DNA of 64,000 bases from positions 23,998 through 87,997 of the forward strand of contig JAKPPB010000106.1 in assembly GCA_029547605.1 (NCBI GenBank), in the 5' to 3' direction. Within the stretch, counting starts at the first letter, position 1; every line of letters starts with the position of its first letter. Position numbers and translations under genes: made by a program. The DNA comes from Methanobacteriota archaeon. Lineage in GTDB: Archaea; Halobacteriota; Methanomicrobia; Methanomicrobiales; Methanospirillaceae. Shown here piece after piece: positions 30,211 to 38,929 of this stretch. The notes beneath the pieces are model-generated. The model was not told where the DNA came from. It ran no database searches and was given only the letters and a program-made list of their open reading frames with translations.

Positions 30211-31398
30211 CTAGGTGAGAACTCCGATCTCCCTGTGCTTGCGTGCGATGGCATCTGCCAAAAGGTCGAGCTGCTTGAGGTCTTTTACTCCCGGAGCTCC
30301 CTTGATATAGACGGGATCCAGGAGTTCTGGTTCCATGCGGGTGAGCATTCCTTTCAGAATCTCGACGGTCCTCCCACCCCATCCGTAACTTCCGATCACT
30401 GAGACGAACCGGGTCTTGGGACGGAGCAGGTTAGCAAGGTAAGTGGCATAGACTGCCTGGGGGTGAGGGCCAAAGATGACCGTGGGAGTCCCAATCACGA
30501 CGGTTGCTGCATCTACAAGGGCCATTGCAAGTTCACCTATATCGGTGACCACGAGGTTGAACGGGAGTACCCGTATTCCCCGTTCGATCAGCGCCCCTGT
30601 CAGGTAGTCCACCATCTTCTCCGTGCTCCCGTGCATGCTCACGTACGGAATGACCACCTCGTTTTTCACCTGGCCGCTCGTCCAGTCGCGGTATGCGTCG
30701 AGAATGAGGCGCGGCTCCCGGTATACCGGTCCATGGCTCGGTGCTATCATAGCGATCTGAAGCGTGTCAATCTTCTGCATGTGCTCTCTGATACTCGATG
30801 CAAAAGGCATCATGATCTCTGCATAATACCGTTTTGCCGAATGATAGACCATCTTCCAGTCATTGACCGAAAGAGTACTCTCGGCCATGTGCGAACCGAA
30901 CAGGTCGCAGGAGAAGAGCACACGGTCTTCCCGGGCATAGGTAAGCATCGTCTCCGGCCAGTGGACCCATGGCGTGATGAGAAACTCGAGCGTCTTTCCC
31001 CCGAGATCGAGCGTTTCGCGGTCCTTGATGACCATGCAGCGCTCGCTGCCGATATCGAGGAGATTCGTGACCATCTCAACACACTTCTCGTTTGTGACCA
31101 CCTTTGCCTGGGGGAAGAGCTCGGCTATCATCGGCAATGACCCGGAATGGTCCTGCTCGGCATGGTTGATGACCAGGTAATCGATGGTATCCACCCTGGC
31201 CTTCACGAGGTTTGTGACAAGGTCCATCTCTGTGGTCGGGTCAACTGTGTCGATGAGAGCCGTCTTTTTGGTCCCCTTCACGAGGTAGGAGTTGTAACTG
31301 GTCCCCTGCGGGAGGGGGATGAGGCTGTCGAAGAGGCGCCTGTCGAAATCGAGCGCCCCGACAGAGTATATTTCAGGTGCGATCTCCCGGAAAACCAT
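30211..31398 (-). CDS. fprA: Flavodiiron protein / F420H2 oxidase (FprA type)
   Basis: Metallo-beta-lactamase motif VINHAEQDHSGSLP, WVHWPETM, flavodoxin domain VIPYVSMHGSTEKMVDYL. Confidence 0.93.
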   Translation of the reverse strand: MVFREIAPEIYSVGALDFDRRLFDSLIPLPQGTSYNSYLVKGTKKTALIDTVDPTTEMDLVTNLVKARVDTIDYLVINHAEQDHSGSLPMIAELFPQAKVVTNEKCVEMVTNLLDIGSERCMVIKDRETLDLGGKTLEFLITPWVHWPETMLTYAREDRVLFSCDLFGSHMAESTLSVNDWKMVYHSAKRYYAEIMMPFASSIREHMQKIDTLQIAMIAPSHGPVYREPRLILDAYRDWTSGQVKNEVVIPYVSMHGSTEKMVDYLTGALIERGIRVLPFNLVVTDIGELAMALVDAATVVIGTPTVIFGPHPQAVYATYLANLLRPKTRFVSVIGSYGWGGRTVEILKGMLTRMEPELLDPVYIKGAPGVKDLKQLDLLADAIARKHREIGVLT

Positions 31399-31407
31399 AA
31401 CTACCGC

Positions 31408-31566
31408 TCACACAATCCTGAACTTGTCGGGGGTCGCCTGGCAGACCGGGCATCTCCAGCCCGCCGGGAGGTCTGAAAAGTCTGTTCCGGCCAAAATATT
31501 CATTGACGGTTCTCCCTTTCCGGGATCGTAGATATGCCCGCAAATCATGCATTGATATGAATCCAT
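31408..31566 (-). CDS. Rubredoxin
   Basis: MDSYQCMICGHIYDPGKGEP...LPAGWRCPVCQATPDKF; two CxxC knuckles. Confidence 0.95.
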   Translation of the reverse strand: MDSYQCMICGHIYDPGKGEPSMNILAGTDFSDLPAGWRCPVCQATPDKFRIV

Positions 31567-31640
31567 TCGATGCTTCTCTCCTCTACAGTTGAGTATGGGA
31601 AATAATTGACGCACTCTATCCTGGAGAATCCACCAGCATA

Positions 31641-32264
31641 ATGATTTCCATGCGGGACCCCACAATCTTGAGAGATTTCCCAGAACTCATATCAGTTGAG
31701 GTAAAATCACCTTCCATGCACGCTGAAGATGATGCAGTGATGACGGTTGCCCGGCTGATGGTACTCTCTGCACGGACTGCACCGAAAGGCAAAGGAAAGG
31801 ACTCCCTGGTGTGCGTTATCGCGGGGCCCGGAGATCTCGCGGCTCTTGGAGAAGAGATGGAGCGGCTCTCAAAAAGCCTGGGGCTCTCCATTTTCTCCAG
31901 GGATGCGGGGAATGTCTCTGCATCCTGCGCCTGCCTCCTGATTGGGGTGAGAGGCCAGGAACCGGTGGGCATCAACTGCCAGGGATGCGGGTTTCCGTCG
32001 TGCGATGAGATGGTGGAAGCAACCGGCAGAGGAGGCGGAACTGCGCCTTTCCGGGGACCGAACTGCGTGATCAAGGTTACAGACCTTGGGATTGCGGTTG
32101 GATCCGCGGTCAAGACCGCCTCCATCCACAATGTTGACAACCGCGTGATGTACACGGCAGGCGCCGCAGCCCTGTCCCTGGGATGGCTTCCCGCGTGCAC
32201 GATTGCATACGGGATTCCATTGGCGGCATCCGGCAAGAATATCTACTTTGACAGACAGAAGTAA
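31641..32264 (+). CDS. DUF2148-family ferredoxin-like protein
   Basis: Cys-rich NCQGCGFPSC segment and DLGIAVGSAVKTASIHNVDNRVMY. Confidence 0.8.
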   Translation: MISMRDPTILRDFPELISVEVKSPSMHAEDDAVMTVARLMVLSARTAPKGKGKDSLVCVIAGPGDLAALGEEMERLSKSLGLSIFSRDAGNVSASCACLLIGVRGQEPVGINCQGCGFPSCDEMVEATGRGGGTAPFRGPNCVIKVTDLGIAVGSAVKTASIHNVDNRVMYTAGAAALSLGWLPACTIAYGIPLAASGKNIYFDRQK

Positions 32265-32433
32265 CGGTTTCATCAGTGTTATTGGGTAAAATCAAGAATC
32301 AGGGTGTCTGGTATCGTTATCTCGCACTCCCTGCACTACCACGCCGACACACAGGAACCACTCTCAGGAATGCACAGAAAAAGGGTGAGGGCTTATTGAA
32401 AAGCCCCCGTGTTCATCTTTCAATACTAGGTAT

Positions 32434-32688
32434 TTACAGTCGGCGAACACCGTCCTGGATTGCCATCGACTTGCTGAACGCTTCGATCACTCCGGATGCG
32501 GTGGTTTTCTCCTTGTACACAAGGTCGACGCCTTGCATCCAGCCGGAACCCCCACCTAATCCGAGGTACGGTGAACCGGTATACATGTCGTAGTTCCAGA
32601 ATGTGTATATATTACCAATATTACAACGATAAAAATAGTCTCCTCGCTGTTTCATGTGGGGAGATTGAATCGAGGTTGTTATCGGCAT
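32434..32688 (-). pseudogene. Possible truncated gene remnant next to the repeat element
   Basis: Plausible protein-like C-terminus NIYTFWNYDMYTGSPYLGLGGGSGWMQGVDLVYKEKTTASGVIEAFSKSMAIQDGVRRL; the 5' end of the frame runs into the repeat copy. Confidence 0.35.
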
Positions 32689-32827
32689 ATCAATTCAGTC
32701 ACTGAATCGCCGCCGGGGCATCTTTCAAGGGCGGCGGCGTGTATCACATATGGGGGTGTGGGGGCGAATAGCCCCCACAAAATGCGTCCGGTTCACCAAT
32801 CCTACCCACACCAAATAGAGAAGAGCC
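32637..32827 (-). repeat. Copy 2 of the ~190-bp dispersed intergenic element (inverted relative to copy 1)
   Basis: Reverse complement aligns end to end with 19994..20183. Hairpins TGTGGGGGC-TATTC-GCCCCCACA and ATTCAGT-G-ACTGAAT are perfect in this copy. Confidence 0.9.
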
Positions 32828-32952
32828 ATTAAAGAAGATCTGAAAGAGCGTGTTTCGCGTTCAATTTGGTGTTGACAATTGGTATAAACACTGGATATGA
32901 AAATGGGAATATTTACGTTGATTGACAGTAATCTGGTGTCAGGTATATCCAT

Positions 32953-34062
32953 ATGGCAACCATGAAGATCCGGGGCGGAGACCTTGACCTGGTCGAGTAC
33001 GAGTTCAATTCCTTCCCCCCGTGCACGCAGATCAGGACCCTCGGCATAGAACGCCCGGCTTCACTCACCCCTGTCAAAGGGACTGTGGAGGTCAGGGCCC
33101 CTGCCAGGATCCACCTTACAGTGCTGGACATGAACAGGTTCTCACCTGCACGCCCTGGCGGCGGAGGGGTGGGGTTTGCGATCCAGCTCTACTGCAGTGT
33201 TGAGGCCAGGTGCATTGAGAAGGGTGTTGAGATCGATTACAACCGACCGGCGATCATCAGGCATTTTGTCGAGGTCTTCAGAGAGATCTCGGGGTACGAG
33301 GGGGGATTTGCCATAAGGGCCAAAGACCACCAGCACCAGCATGTCGGTCTCGGCTCAACGAGCACGATCATGATCTCCCTTGCCCATGCCCTCAATTATG
33401 CCGTGGGATCTCCGTTTGATAGCGACCAGCTCCGGCGGATGATCGGATATAATTACGTCGAGGAGACTGTCGATGGGAACGTTGCCTTTGGCTTCGAGAC
33501 GGGAGTGGGGCCGGCTGTGAGCATCCACGGCGGGATGGCCGTCACGGGCGACGAGCTCGCCCTCGTCTACCACCACCCGTTTGCGGTAGGAAAGAACGTA
33601 TTCATCGTGATCCCCCCCACGGACATCTCGTCCGCAGGCACGCAGGAGTTCGACCTGCTGATGAACAAGGCCAGGGTCCTCGATTACCGTGACCGCGAGA
33701 TCAAGGCTTACATGATATTGATGGACTTAATCCCTGCCCTTGAGAGAGACGATCTTGAAAAGATTGGGAACATCATCTGGGAGATCGAGTTCCGAGGCTC
33801 GAAGAGGGCCGAGGTGGAGCACCACAGTTATGCCATTTACCGGTATATGAGCCTCCTGCGGGAAGCCGGCCTCGAGTTTGTCGGGATGAGTTCTGTCGGG
33901 CCGTCCATTGCTCTCATCACGTCAAAAGGGAGGGACGAGATCGAGGAGATCGTGCACAATCTCGGCCTCCAGGTGGCAGTCGTGACCATGGTGGACAACA
34001 GAGGACTGCAGATCACCCACCATGAAGGAAAATCGCCTTCCGGGAGAAAGAAGGCCCGTTGA
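32953..34062 (+). CDS. Beta-ribofuranosylaminobenzene 5'-phosphate synthase-like (GHMP kinase fold, methanopterin biosynthesis)
   Basis: VRAPARIHLTVLDMNRFSPARPGGGGVGFAI and HVGLGSTSTIMISLAHALN. Confidence 0.8.
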   Translation: MATMKIRGGDLDLVEYEFNSFPPCTQIRTLGIERPASLTPVKGTVEVRAPARIHLTVLDMNRFSPARPGGGGVGFAIQLYCSVEARCIEKGVEIDYNRPAIIRHFVEVFREISGYEGGFAIRAKDHQHQHVGLGSTSTIMISLAHALNYAVGSPFDSDQLRRMIGYNYVEETVDGNVAFGFETGVGPAVSIHGGMAVTGDELALVYHHPFAVGKNVFIVIPPTDISSAGTQEFDLLMNKARVLDYRDREIKAYMILMDLIPALERDDLEKIGNIIWEIEFRGSKRAEVEHHSYAIYRYMSLLREAGLEFVGMSSVGPSIALITSKGRDEIEEIVHNLGLQVAVVTMVDNRGLQITHHEGKSPSGRKKAR

Positions 34063-34091
34063 CCCGCGATATGGGGTGGACGGGAGTGGTT

Positions 34092-34122
34092 CGGAGCGGG
34101 AGGTTTCAGACCTCCTGCTCCC
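34092..34122. terminator. Strong GC-rich hairpin after the RFAP synthase-like gene
   Basis: CGGAGCGGGAGGT-TTCAG-ACCTCCTGCTCCG inverted repeat with one mismatch; no T-tract directly after it, so terminator function is tentative. Confidence 0.35.
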
Positions 34123-34292
34123 GTGTGGCCGTAACTCACGGTTTAATAAGATATTCTGGATCTGGAGAGCAACAGGGAATGATTTATGCCCGGCCCTCCC
34201 ATATATATTGACTCATCATCTCCCACGGGCACACCTCCTGGATATAAGGGGAAAAATATAGAGTGCGGGGGATTTCTGAGAGGCATTCCTTC

Positions 34293-34634
34293 ATGCACGA
34301 ATTCAGTATCGCATATGATATCTATGCCACTGCCCGGAAAGCCGCGACCGAGCATGGTGCACGGGAGGTCAGGAAGGTAAGTGTTGAGTTCGGAGAGATG
34401 GCAATGGTCAGCCCCGAGCAGGTCAGTTTTCTCTTCGGTACCCTCATCGAGGACGACCCTCTGATGAAGGGGGCAAGCCTCGCGGTGTCGGTCACCCCTC
34501 CACTCTCCCGCTGCACCTGCGGATACGAGGGAAAGGAGCGATTTGCATGCCCCCGGTGCGGGGGACTCCCGGAACTGGTGAAAGGGAGAGAGATACTGGT
34601 GACCAATATCGAGATCGAGGTGAGTGACGAATGA
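34293..34634 (+). CDS. hypA: Hydrogenase nickel incorporation protein HypA
   Basis: MHEFSIAYDIY N-terminus and zinc motif CTCGYEGKERFACPRCG. Confidence 0.95.
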   Translation: MHEFSIAYDIYATARKAATEHGAREVRKVSVEFGEMAMVSPEQVSFLFGTLIEDDPLMKGASLAVSVTPPLSRCTCGYEGKERFACPRCGGLPELVKGREILVTNIEIEVSDE

Positions 34635-35626
34635 AGGTCAGCCTTATGCATGGCGCAGGGGGAGAGGTGATGGGAGAACTCCTCCAGATACTCACGCGGT
34701 TCGAGCACCGCAATGCAGGGGGAGTGGGGCTTGAATCGCTCGATGACGGTGCAGTGATCCCCATCGGGGGCGTAAACCTCGTCTTCACGACCGACTCCCA
34801 CGTGGTCCGGCCAATATTCTTCCCCGGCGGCGACATCGGGAGGATTGCCGTATGCGGGACCGTCAATGACCTTGCCATGATGGGCGGGAGGCCCATCGCT
34901 CTCTCCTGCGGGATGATCATCGAGGAGGGCTTTGAGAGCGCGGATCTGGAACGCATTGTGCGCTCCATGGACATGGCACTTGGCGAATGCGGGGCGAGTC
35001 TCGTCACCGGCGACACAAAAGTCCTCGAGAAGGGTGCACTGGACGGGATTGCGGTGAATACTGCAGGTATAGGCATTGCAGACAGGATCGTCAGGGATAA
35101 CGGCCTGCGGCCTGGAGACTGTATCCTCGTGAACGGGACGCTCGGCGACCACGGGATGACGATAATGGCCGAGCGGGCCGAGCTTGCTCTTGGCGGCCAG
35201 CTTGCATCAGATGTCGCACCCCTTTGGGGGCTCGTCGAGAAGGCCATGGCTGCGGGAGAGATCCATGCCATGAAAGACCCGACCAGGGGGGGATTTGCCA
35301 GCGCCATCAACGAAATGGCCAGGAAGAGCCATGTCTCGGTCCGGATATCAGAACCTGATCTCCCGATAAGGAGGAGCGTGAGAAGCGTTGCCGATATGCT
35401 CGGGATCGACCCGCTCCAGGTCGCAAACGAAGGGAAAGTAGTGATGGGGGTTCCTGCCTGTGATGCCGAAGCGGTACTTGAAGCGATGCGTTCGCACCAT
35501 TACGGGAAAGATGCTGCCATTATCGGGGAGGTGGTTGCCGGGTCTCACGTGATCATGGAGACCTCTGTCGGCGGCGAGCGTTTTATCGAACCCCCCATCG
35601 GAGACCCGGTCCCGAGGGTCTGCTGA
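34631..35626 (+). CDS. hypE: Hydrogenase maturation protein HypE
   Basis: MHGAGGEVMGELL, DDGAVIPIGG, DPTRGGFASAINEMA, C-terminal PRVC. Confidence 0.95.
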   Translation: MKVSLMHGAGGEVMGELLQILTRFEHRNAGGVGLESLDDGAVIPIGGVNLVFTTDSHVVRPIFFPGGDIGRIAVCGTVNDLAMMGGRPIALSCGMIIEEGFESADLERIVRSMDMALGECGASLVTGDTKVLEKGALDGIAVNTAGIGIADRIVRDNGLRPGDCILVNGTLGDHGMTIMAERAELALGGQLASDVAPLWGLVEKAMAAGEIHAMKDPTRGGFASAINEMARKSHVSVRISEPDLPIRRSVRSVADMLGIDPLQVANEGKVVMGVPACDAEAVLEAMRSHHYGKDAAIIGEVVAGSHVIMETSVGGERFIEPPIGDPVPRVC

Positions 35627-35627
35627 C

Positions 35628-36206
35628 TCAAGGAAGGATTGTCTCTTTCGGGAGGTGTGTCTGCAGGAGGGCCAGGGCTTCCATCTCCCTCCTTCCCCCG
35701 CATCTGCGGATTATGGATGCATGGTGCCTGATAAGTTCCCGCAGCGCGGGATCTCTTCCCATCACATACCGCGTTGCATGGACCGTGGCCTCGATCACAC
35801 TGGAAAAGCCCCTGTTAACCGGGTGAACGGCACAGGTGAGCATCTGTTCGTAGAGGGGCGTGAGGTCCACCATCATCGCCTCGTTTGTCTCCCTGCTTAC
35901 GTGCGTTTCGAATGCCGCCCAGGCTTCCGCCCCGGCGAGGCGCTGCACCCAGCGGTCCCCCACCTTTTCGGGGACGAACCTCTCTCTGCCCAAATCCCCA
36001 AAGGCCGTTTCAACATACACGACGGGATCGAAGGTGATGTTTGCGACCACCCACCCATGGCTCCTGATATTTTCAGCGGTGTGGCTGCCGCGAAAGACCA
36101 CCATCCTCTGGCTCCCGCCACGGGATATGATTCCCATCGGGGCGGCGTTCCAGTGCGTGGTGGCAATGACCTCGTTTATTCCCTCTCTTAACAATCCCAT
36201 TCCCAT
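35628..36206 (-). CDS. DUF447-family protein
   Basis: MGLLREGINEVIATTHWNAAPMGI and FDPVVYVETAFGDL segments. Confidence 0.75.
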   Translation of the reverse strand: MGMGLLREGINEVIATTHWNAAPMGIISRGGSQRMVVFRGSHTAENIRSHGWVVANITFDPVVYVETAFGDLGRERFVPEKVGDRWVQRLAGAEAWAAFETHVSRETNEAMMVDLTPLYEQMLTCAVHPVNRGFSSVIEATVHATRYVMGRDPALRELIRHHASIIRRCGGRREMEALALLQTHLPKETILP

Positions 36207-37039
36207 CCTTCCCCCAGGGCTATGTAGAGGGCGGCGATGATAATGTCTGCGATGGATCCAGGGTTGATCCCCTTGTTGATGCATTCCTGGTCAAATACCT
36301 GGAGATCGCGCAATCCCTCCCTCACCTCTCTTGCCTTCTCCATGGTCTTCCATGCAACATCGGGGCCGTGTTTCTTGACAATGAACGTATCCGGCTCGAG
36401 TGCGAGAAGCCCAAGGAACGCCTCAACCACCGCCTGCCGACCGCATCCGGCCGCATGTATCAGGTCTGCGCCCCGCCGGGTAATCTCAAAGCCGTTGATC
36501 CATTCCCGAGCCACCATGTCACGGGGTGCAGAGTAGAGCATGAGGTCGTAGAGTGTCATCCCCCGGGACCGGATCTCCACGATGGATGATGGGTCATGGA
36601 CATCCAGTTCATGCCCCTGGATGACCCTCACCGCTGTCTTTCCAAACGCCCGGTAAAATTCCACGGCATCCTCAACCGAAGTATGTGCCACCACCTTCGC
36701 TGCACCGGGGATATCCCCTCCCATGACGAGAGGGATCAAAAGGATAAATGCACCAAAATGGGTGTTTCCACCCCTGTGGCCAGAGGTGCATTCCACCGCC
36801 TGGTGGATGAGGGCCCCGGGACCGTACCCGCCCCTTTCCGCTGCCTCCAGTGCCGGGCGGGCCAAAATCGCGGATGCAAGAAAATGTTCGAGCCTGGTCG
36901 TATCGTAATCATGGCAGCGATCGACGTTTCCTGGCTTTGGGTATGCAGAGACCTCAAGTACCATCGCCAGCTGTGCACGTTCAGCACGGGTGAGTGTCCG
37001 CATGCTCATAAAAGAGATGCTGCAGGATCTTATCAGCAA
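36188..37039 (-). CDS. Triphosphoribosyl-dephospho-CoA synthase (CitG)-like protein
   Basis: LEVSAYPKPGNVDRCHDYDTT and GGNTHFGAFILLIPL motifs of the CitG family. Confidence 0.85.
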   Translation of the reverse strand: MLIRSCSISFMSMRTLTRAERAQLAMVLEVSAYPKPGNVDRCHDYDTTRLEHFLASAILARPALEAAERGGYGPGALIHQAVECTSGHRGGNTHFGAFILLIPLVMGGDIPGAAKVVAHTSVEDAVEFYRAFGKTAVRVIQGHELDVHDPSSIVEIRSRGMTLYDLMLYSAPRDMVAREWINGFEITRRGADLIHAAGCGRQAVVEAFLGLLALEPDTFIVKKHGPDVAWKTMEKAREVREGLRDLQVFDQECINKGINPGSIADIIIAALYIALGEGWEWDC

Positions 37040-38123
37040 GCTGTTTCTTCTGCCGCATGTATTCCCTGCTGGAGAGTCCCGCCTCCCGGAGCGTCATCTC
37101 CCTGAACATGCAGGGGGAGGAGTCCTTGCAGCACCAGGCGAGACTGCCAAAACATGTCTGGCTGCCGAAATCAAGTGGCGTCTCTGCAACTGCCTTCTGC
37201 TTGAACGCGAGGTAATCCTCCCTGGAGAGCCCAATCTTTTCGAGCATCGGGATCAGGGGGCAGTTTTTCACAGGCATACAGCAGAAGGCAAGTGACCTGA
37301 TATCTCCCCCCCTGCAGAGCTGCTTCGGCGCGTTATACCATCCATGCTCTCCTGTGAACCTCGAGATCGCGGCATCGAGGCCTGCGAGTGTCCGATCGTC
37401 TGACTGGCGGGCAAGCGAGACCATGTCGGCCCCGTGAGAGAGCATATCCTTCATCTTTTCGAAGGAGTTGATAGAATTGTTGGCAATGATGAATAGTGGA
37501 CTGCTGTTGCGTATCTGGCGGACTTTCTGGTATCCATAATCCATCAGGTCAACATGGATGATATCCCCTCCTGCTTTCCATATCTTTTTTGCCAGGAGGC
37601 GGTCATCTGCACTGACCCCTGCTCTTATTTTGACCGAAACCGTTACCTCCTCGCGTTTCAGTGCCCGGACAGATTCTGCAAGGAGGTCGGTGTGGTGAAG
37701 GAGGTATTCTCCGCATCGTGCCCTTACAAGTGGCTCCTGTCGGCAGTGTGCGTCAATCTCGTAGATAACACTGTCACCTATCTGCGACGCGATACCCGCA
37801 AGTGACTCCGCGCTGCCTGCCCTCAGGTTCAGTCCGCATATGATATCTGATGGCGCCATCCGCGAGACCTGCGCTGCGAGCGCTTCCACGGGGTCATCAT
37901 ACAGAAATTCCGGACGTCCTGCGGCCGCGAGGTCCCGGCTTGCCTCCATGGTAGGTGCATCGATCGAGTAGCCGCCAAGGAACGCGGCCCCGATATGTGC
38001 ACTGCGGGCCAGCGCGTACTCCGCGTCAACAATTCCCGCCATCGCTGAGACCGCAATCGGTGTTTTTACCACCCGTTCATTCAGCAGCAGGCCATACCTC
38101 TCGTAACTGCGCATCGCTTCCAT
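36981..38123 (-). CDS. Methanogenesis marker protein 9-like (TIM-barrel plus Cys-rich C-terminus)
   Basis: Dus/FMN-barrel-like N-terminal part (CGLNLRAG, VSVKIRAG, IIANNSI) and Cys-rich tail FCCMPVKNCPL...CFGSLAWCCKDSSPCMFRE. Confidence 0.8.
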   Translation of the reverse strand: MEAMRSYERYGLLLNERVVKTPIAVSAMAGIVDAEYALARSAHIGAAFLGGYSIDAPTMEASRDLAAAGRPEFLYDDPVEALAAQVSRMAPSDIICGLNLRAGSAESLAGIASQIGDSVIYEIDAHCRQEPLVRARCGEYLLHHTDLLAESVRALKREEVTVSVKIRAGVSADDRLLAKKIWKAGGDIIHVDLMDYGYQKVRQIRNSSPLFIIANNSINSFEKMKDMLSHGADMVSLARQSDDRTLAGLDAAISRFTGEHGWYNAPKQLCRGGDIRSLAFCCMPVKNCPLIPMLEKIGLSREDYLAFKQKAVAETPLDFGSQTCFGSLAWCCKDSSPCMFREMTLREAGLSSREYMRQKKQLADKILQHLFYEHADTHPC

Positions 38124-38523
38124 GGGACGACTCTGTACTCCGGACAGATCGCGGTCTCCGAAGTTCTTATAAATTTAATTTTTCATGAATATAAAAAGTT
38201 GGATGTACAGCCGAGGTTTCCCCTGCAAAGGAAAAATATGGAAAAACCTTCTGAATATTCATCGTTTGGGAAAAAGAGGTTCTTTTAGTCTCAAGCAGAC
38301 TCATGGAAATCCGGCAGTCTACCCATGTGAAATGCCTTTTGTCCCACAAGCGGTCGCCTTGCGCCCTAACCCCGGAAAAGCTTAATAATTTGACTAAATC
38401 AGGTGATTCCGTTATTACCAGGGATTTTTCTTTCACTGGATCGTGGGGACCCTTCTCCTGGAAAACGCGCGTGACAAAGAAAGCAATAACAATTTTACCC
38501 GTGTCAGTATTACAAATATACAT

Positions 38524-38925
38524 ATGAGTAAGAAAGGCCTTTTGCTGGTCGGACATGGAAGCAAACTCCCGTACAACAAGGAACTGGTAGAGAGCACCGC
38601 CAGTCTCATCGCCGGAAAATACCCGGAATTCATCGTGAAGTGCGGGTTCATGAACATGAATTCGCCCAGTATCGAGGAGGCGATGGCAGAATTCCAGAAA
38701 GAGTCCATTGATGTCCTCGTCGTTGCGCCCCTGTTCCTTGCAAAGGGTGTTCATATTCTCAAGGATATCCCTTCAGTGATCGGCATCGAGGAGGGAAAGA
38801 ACAGGGGCGTCTTCTCGCTGGACGGCCGGACCATTCCCCTCCTCTATGCAGACCCGATTGGGAGCGACCCGCTCCTTGCAGAACTGATGGTCAAGAATGC
38901 CAGGCAGGTCCTCTCGGCGCTCTGA
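38524..38925 (+). CDS. cfbA: Sirohydrochlorin nickelochelatase/cobaltochelatase (short CbiX)
   Basis: LLLVGHGSKLPYNKELVE, VAPLFLAKGVHILKDIP. Confidence 0.93.
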   Translation: MSKKGLLLVGHGSKLPYNKELVESTASLIAGKYPEFIVKCGFMNMNSPSIEEAMAEFQKESIDVLVVAPLFLAKGVHILKDIPSVIGIEEGKNRGVFSLDGRTIPLLYADPIGSDPLLAELMVKNARQVLSAL

Positions 38926-38929
38926 GGGT

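Noticed and set aside
34322-35310. Two long minus-strand ORFs opposite hypA/hypE
   Set aside because: Shadow ORFs in high-GC coding sequence; hypA and hypE are certain.
38167-38754. 195-aa minus-strand ORF opposite cfbA and its leader
   Set aside because: It runs antisense through cfbA, whose motifs are unambiguous, and its translation has no recognisable family.
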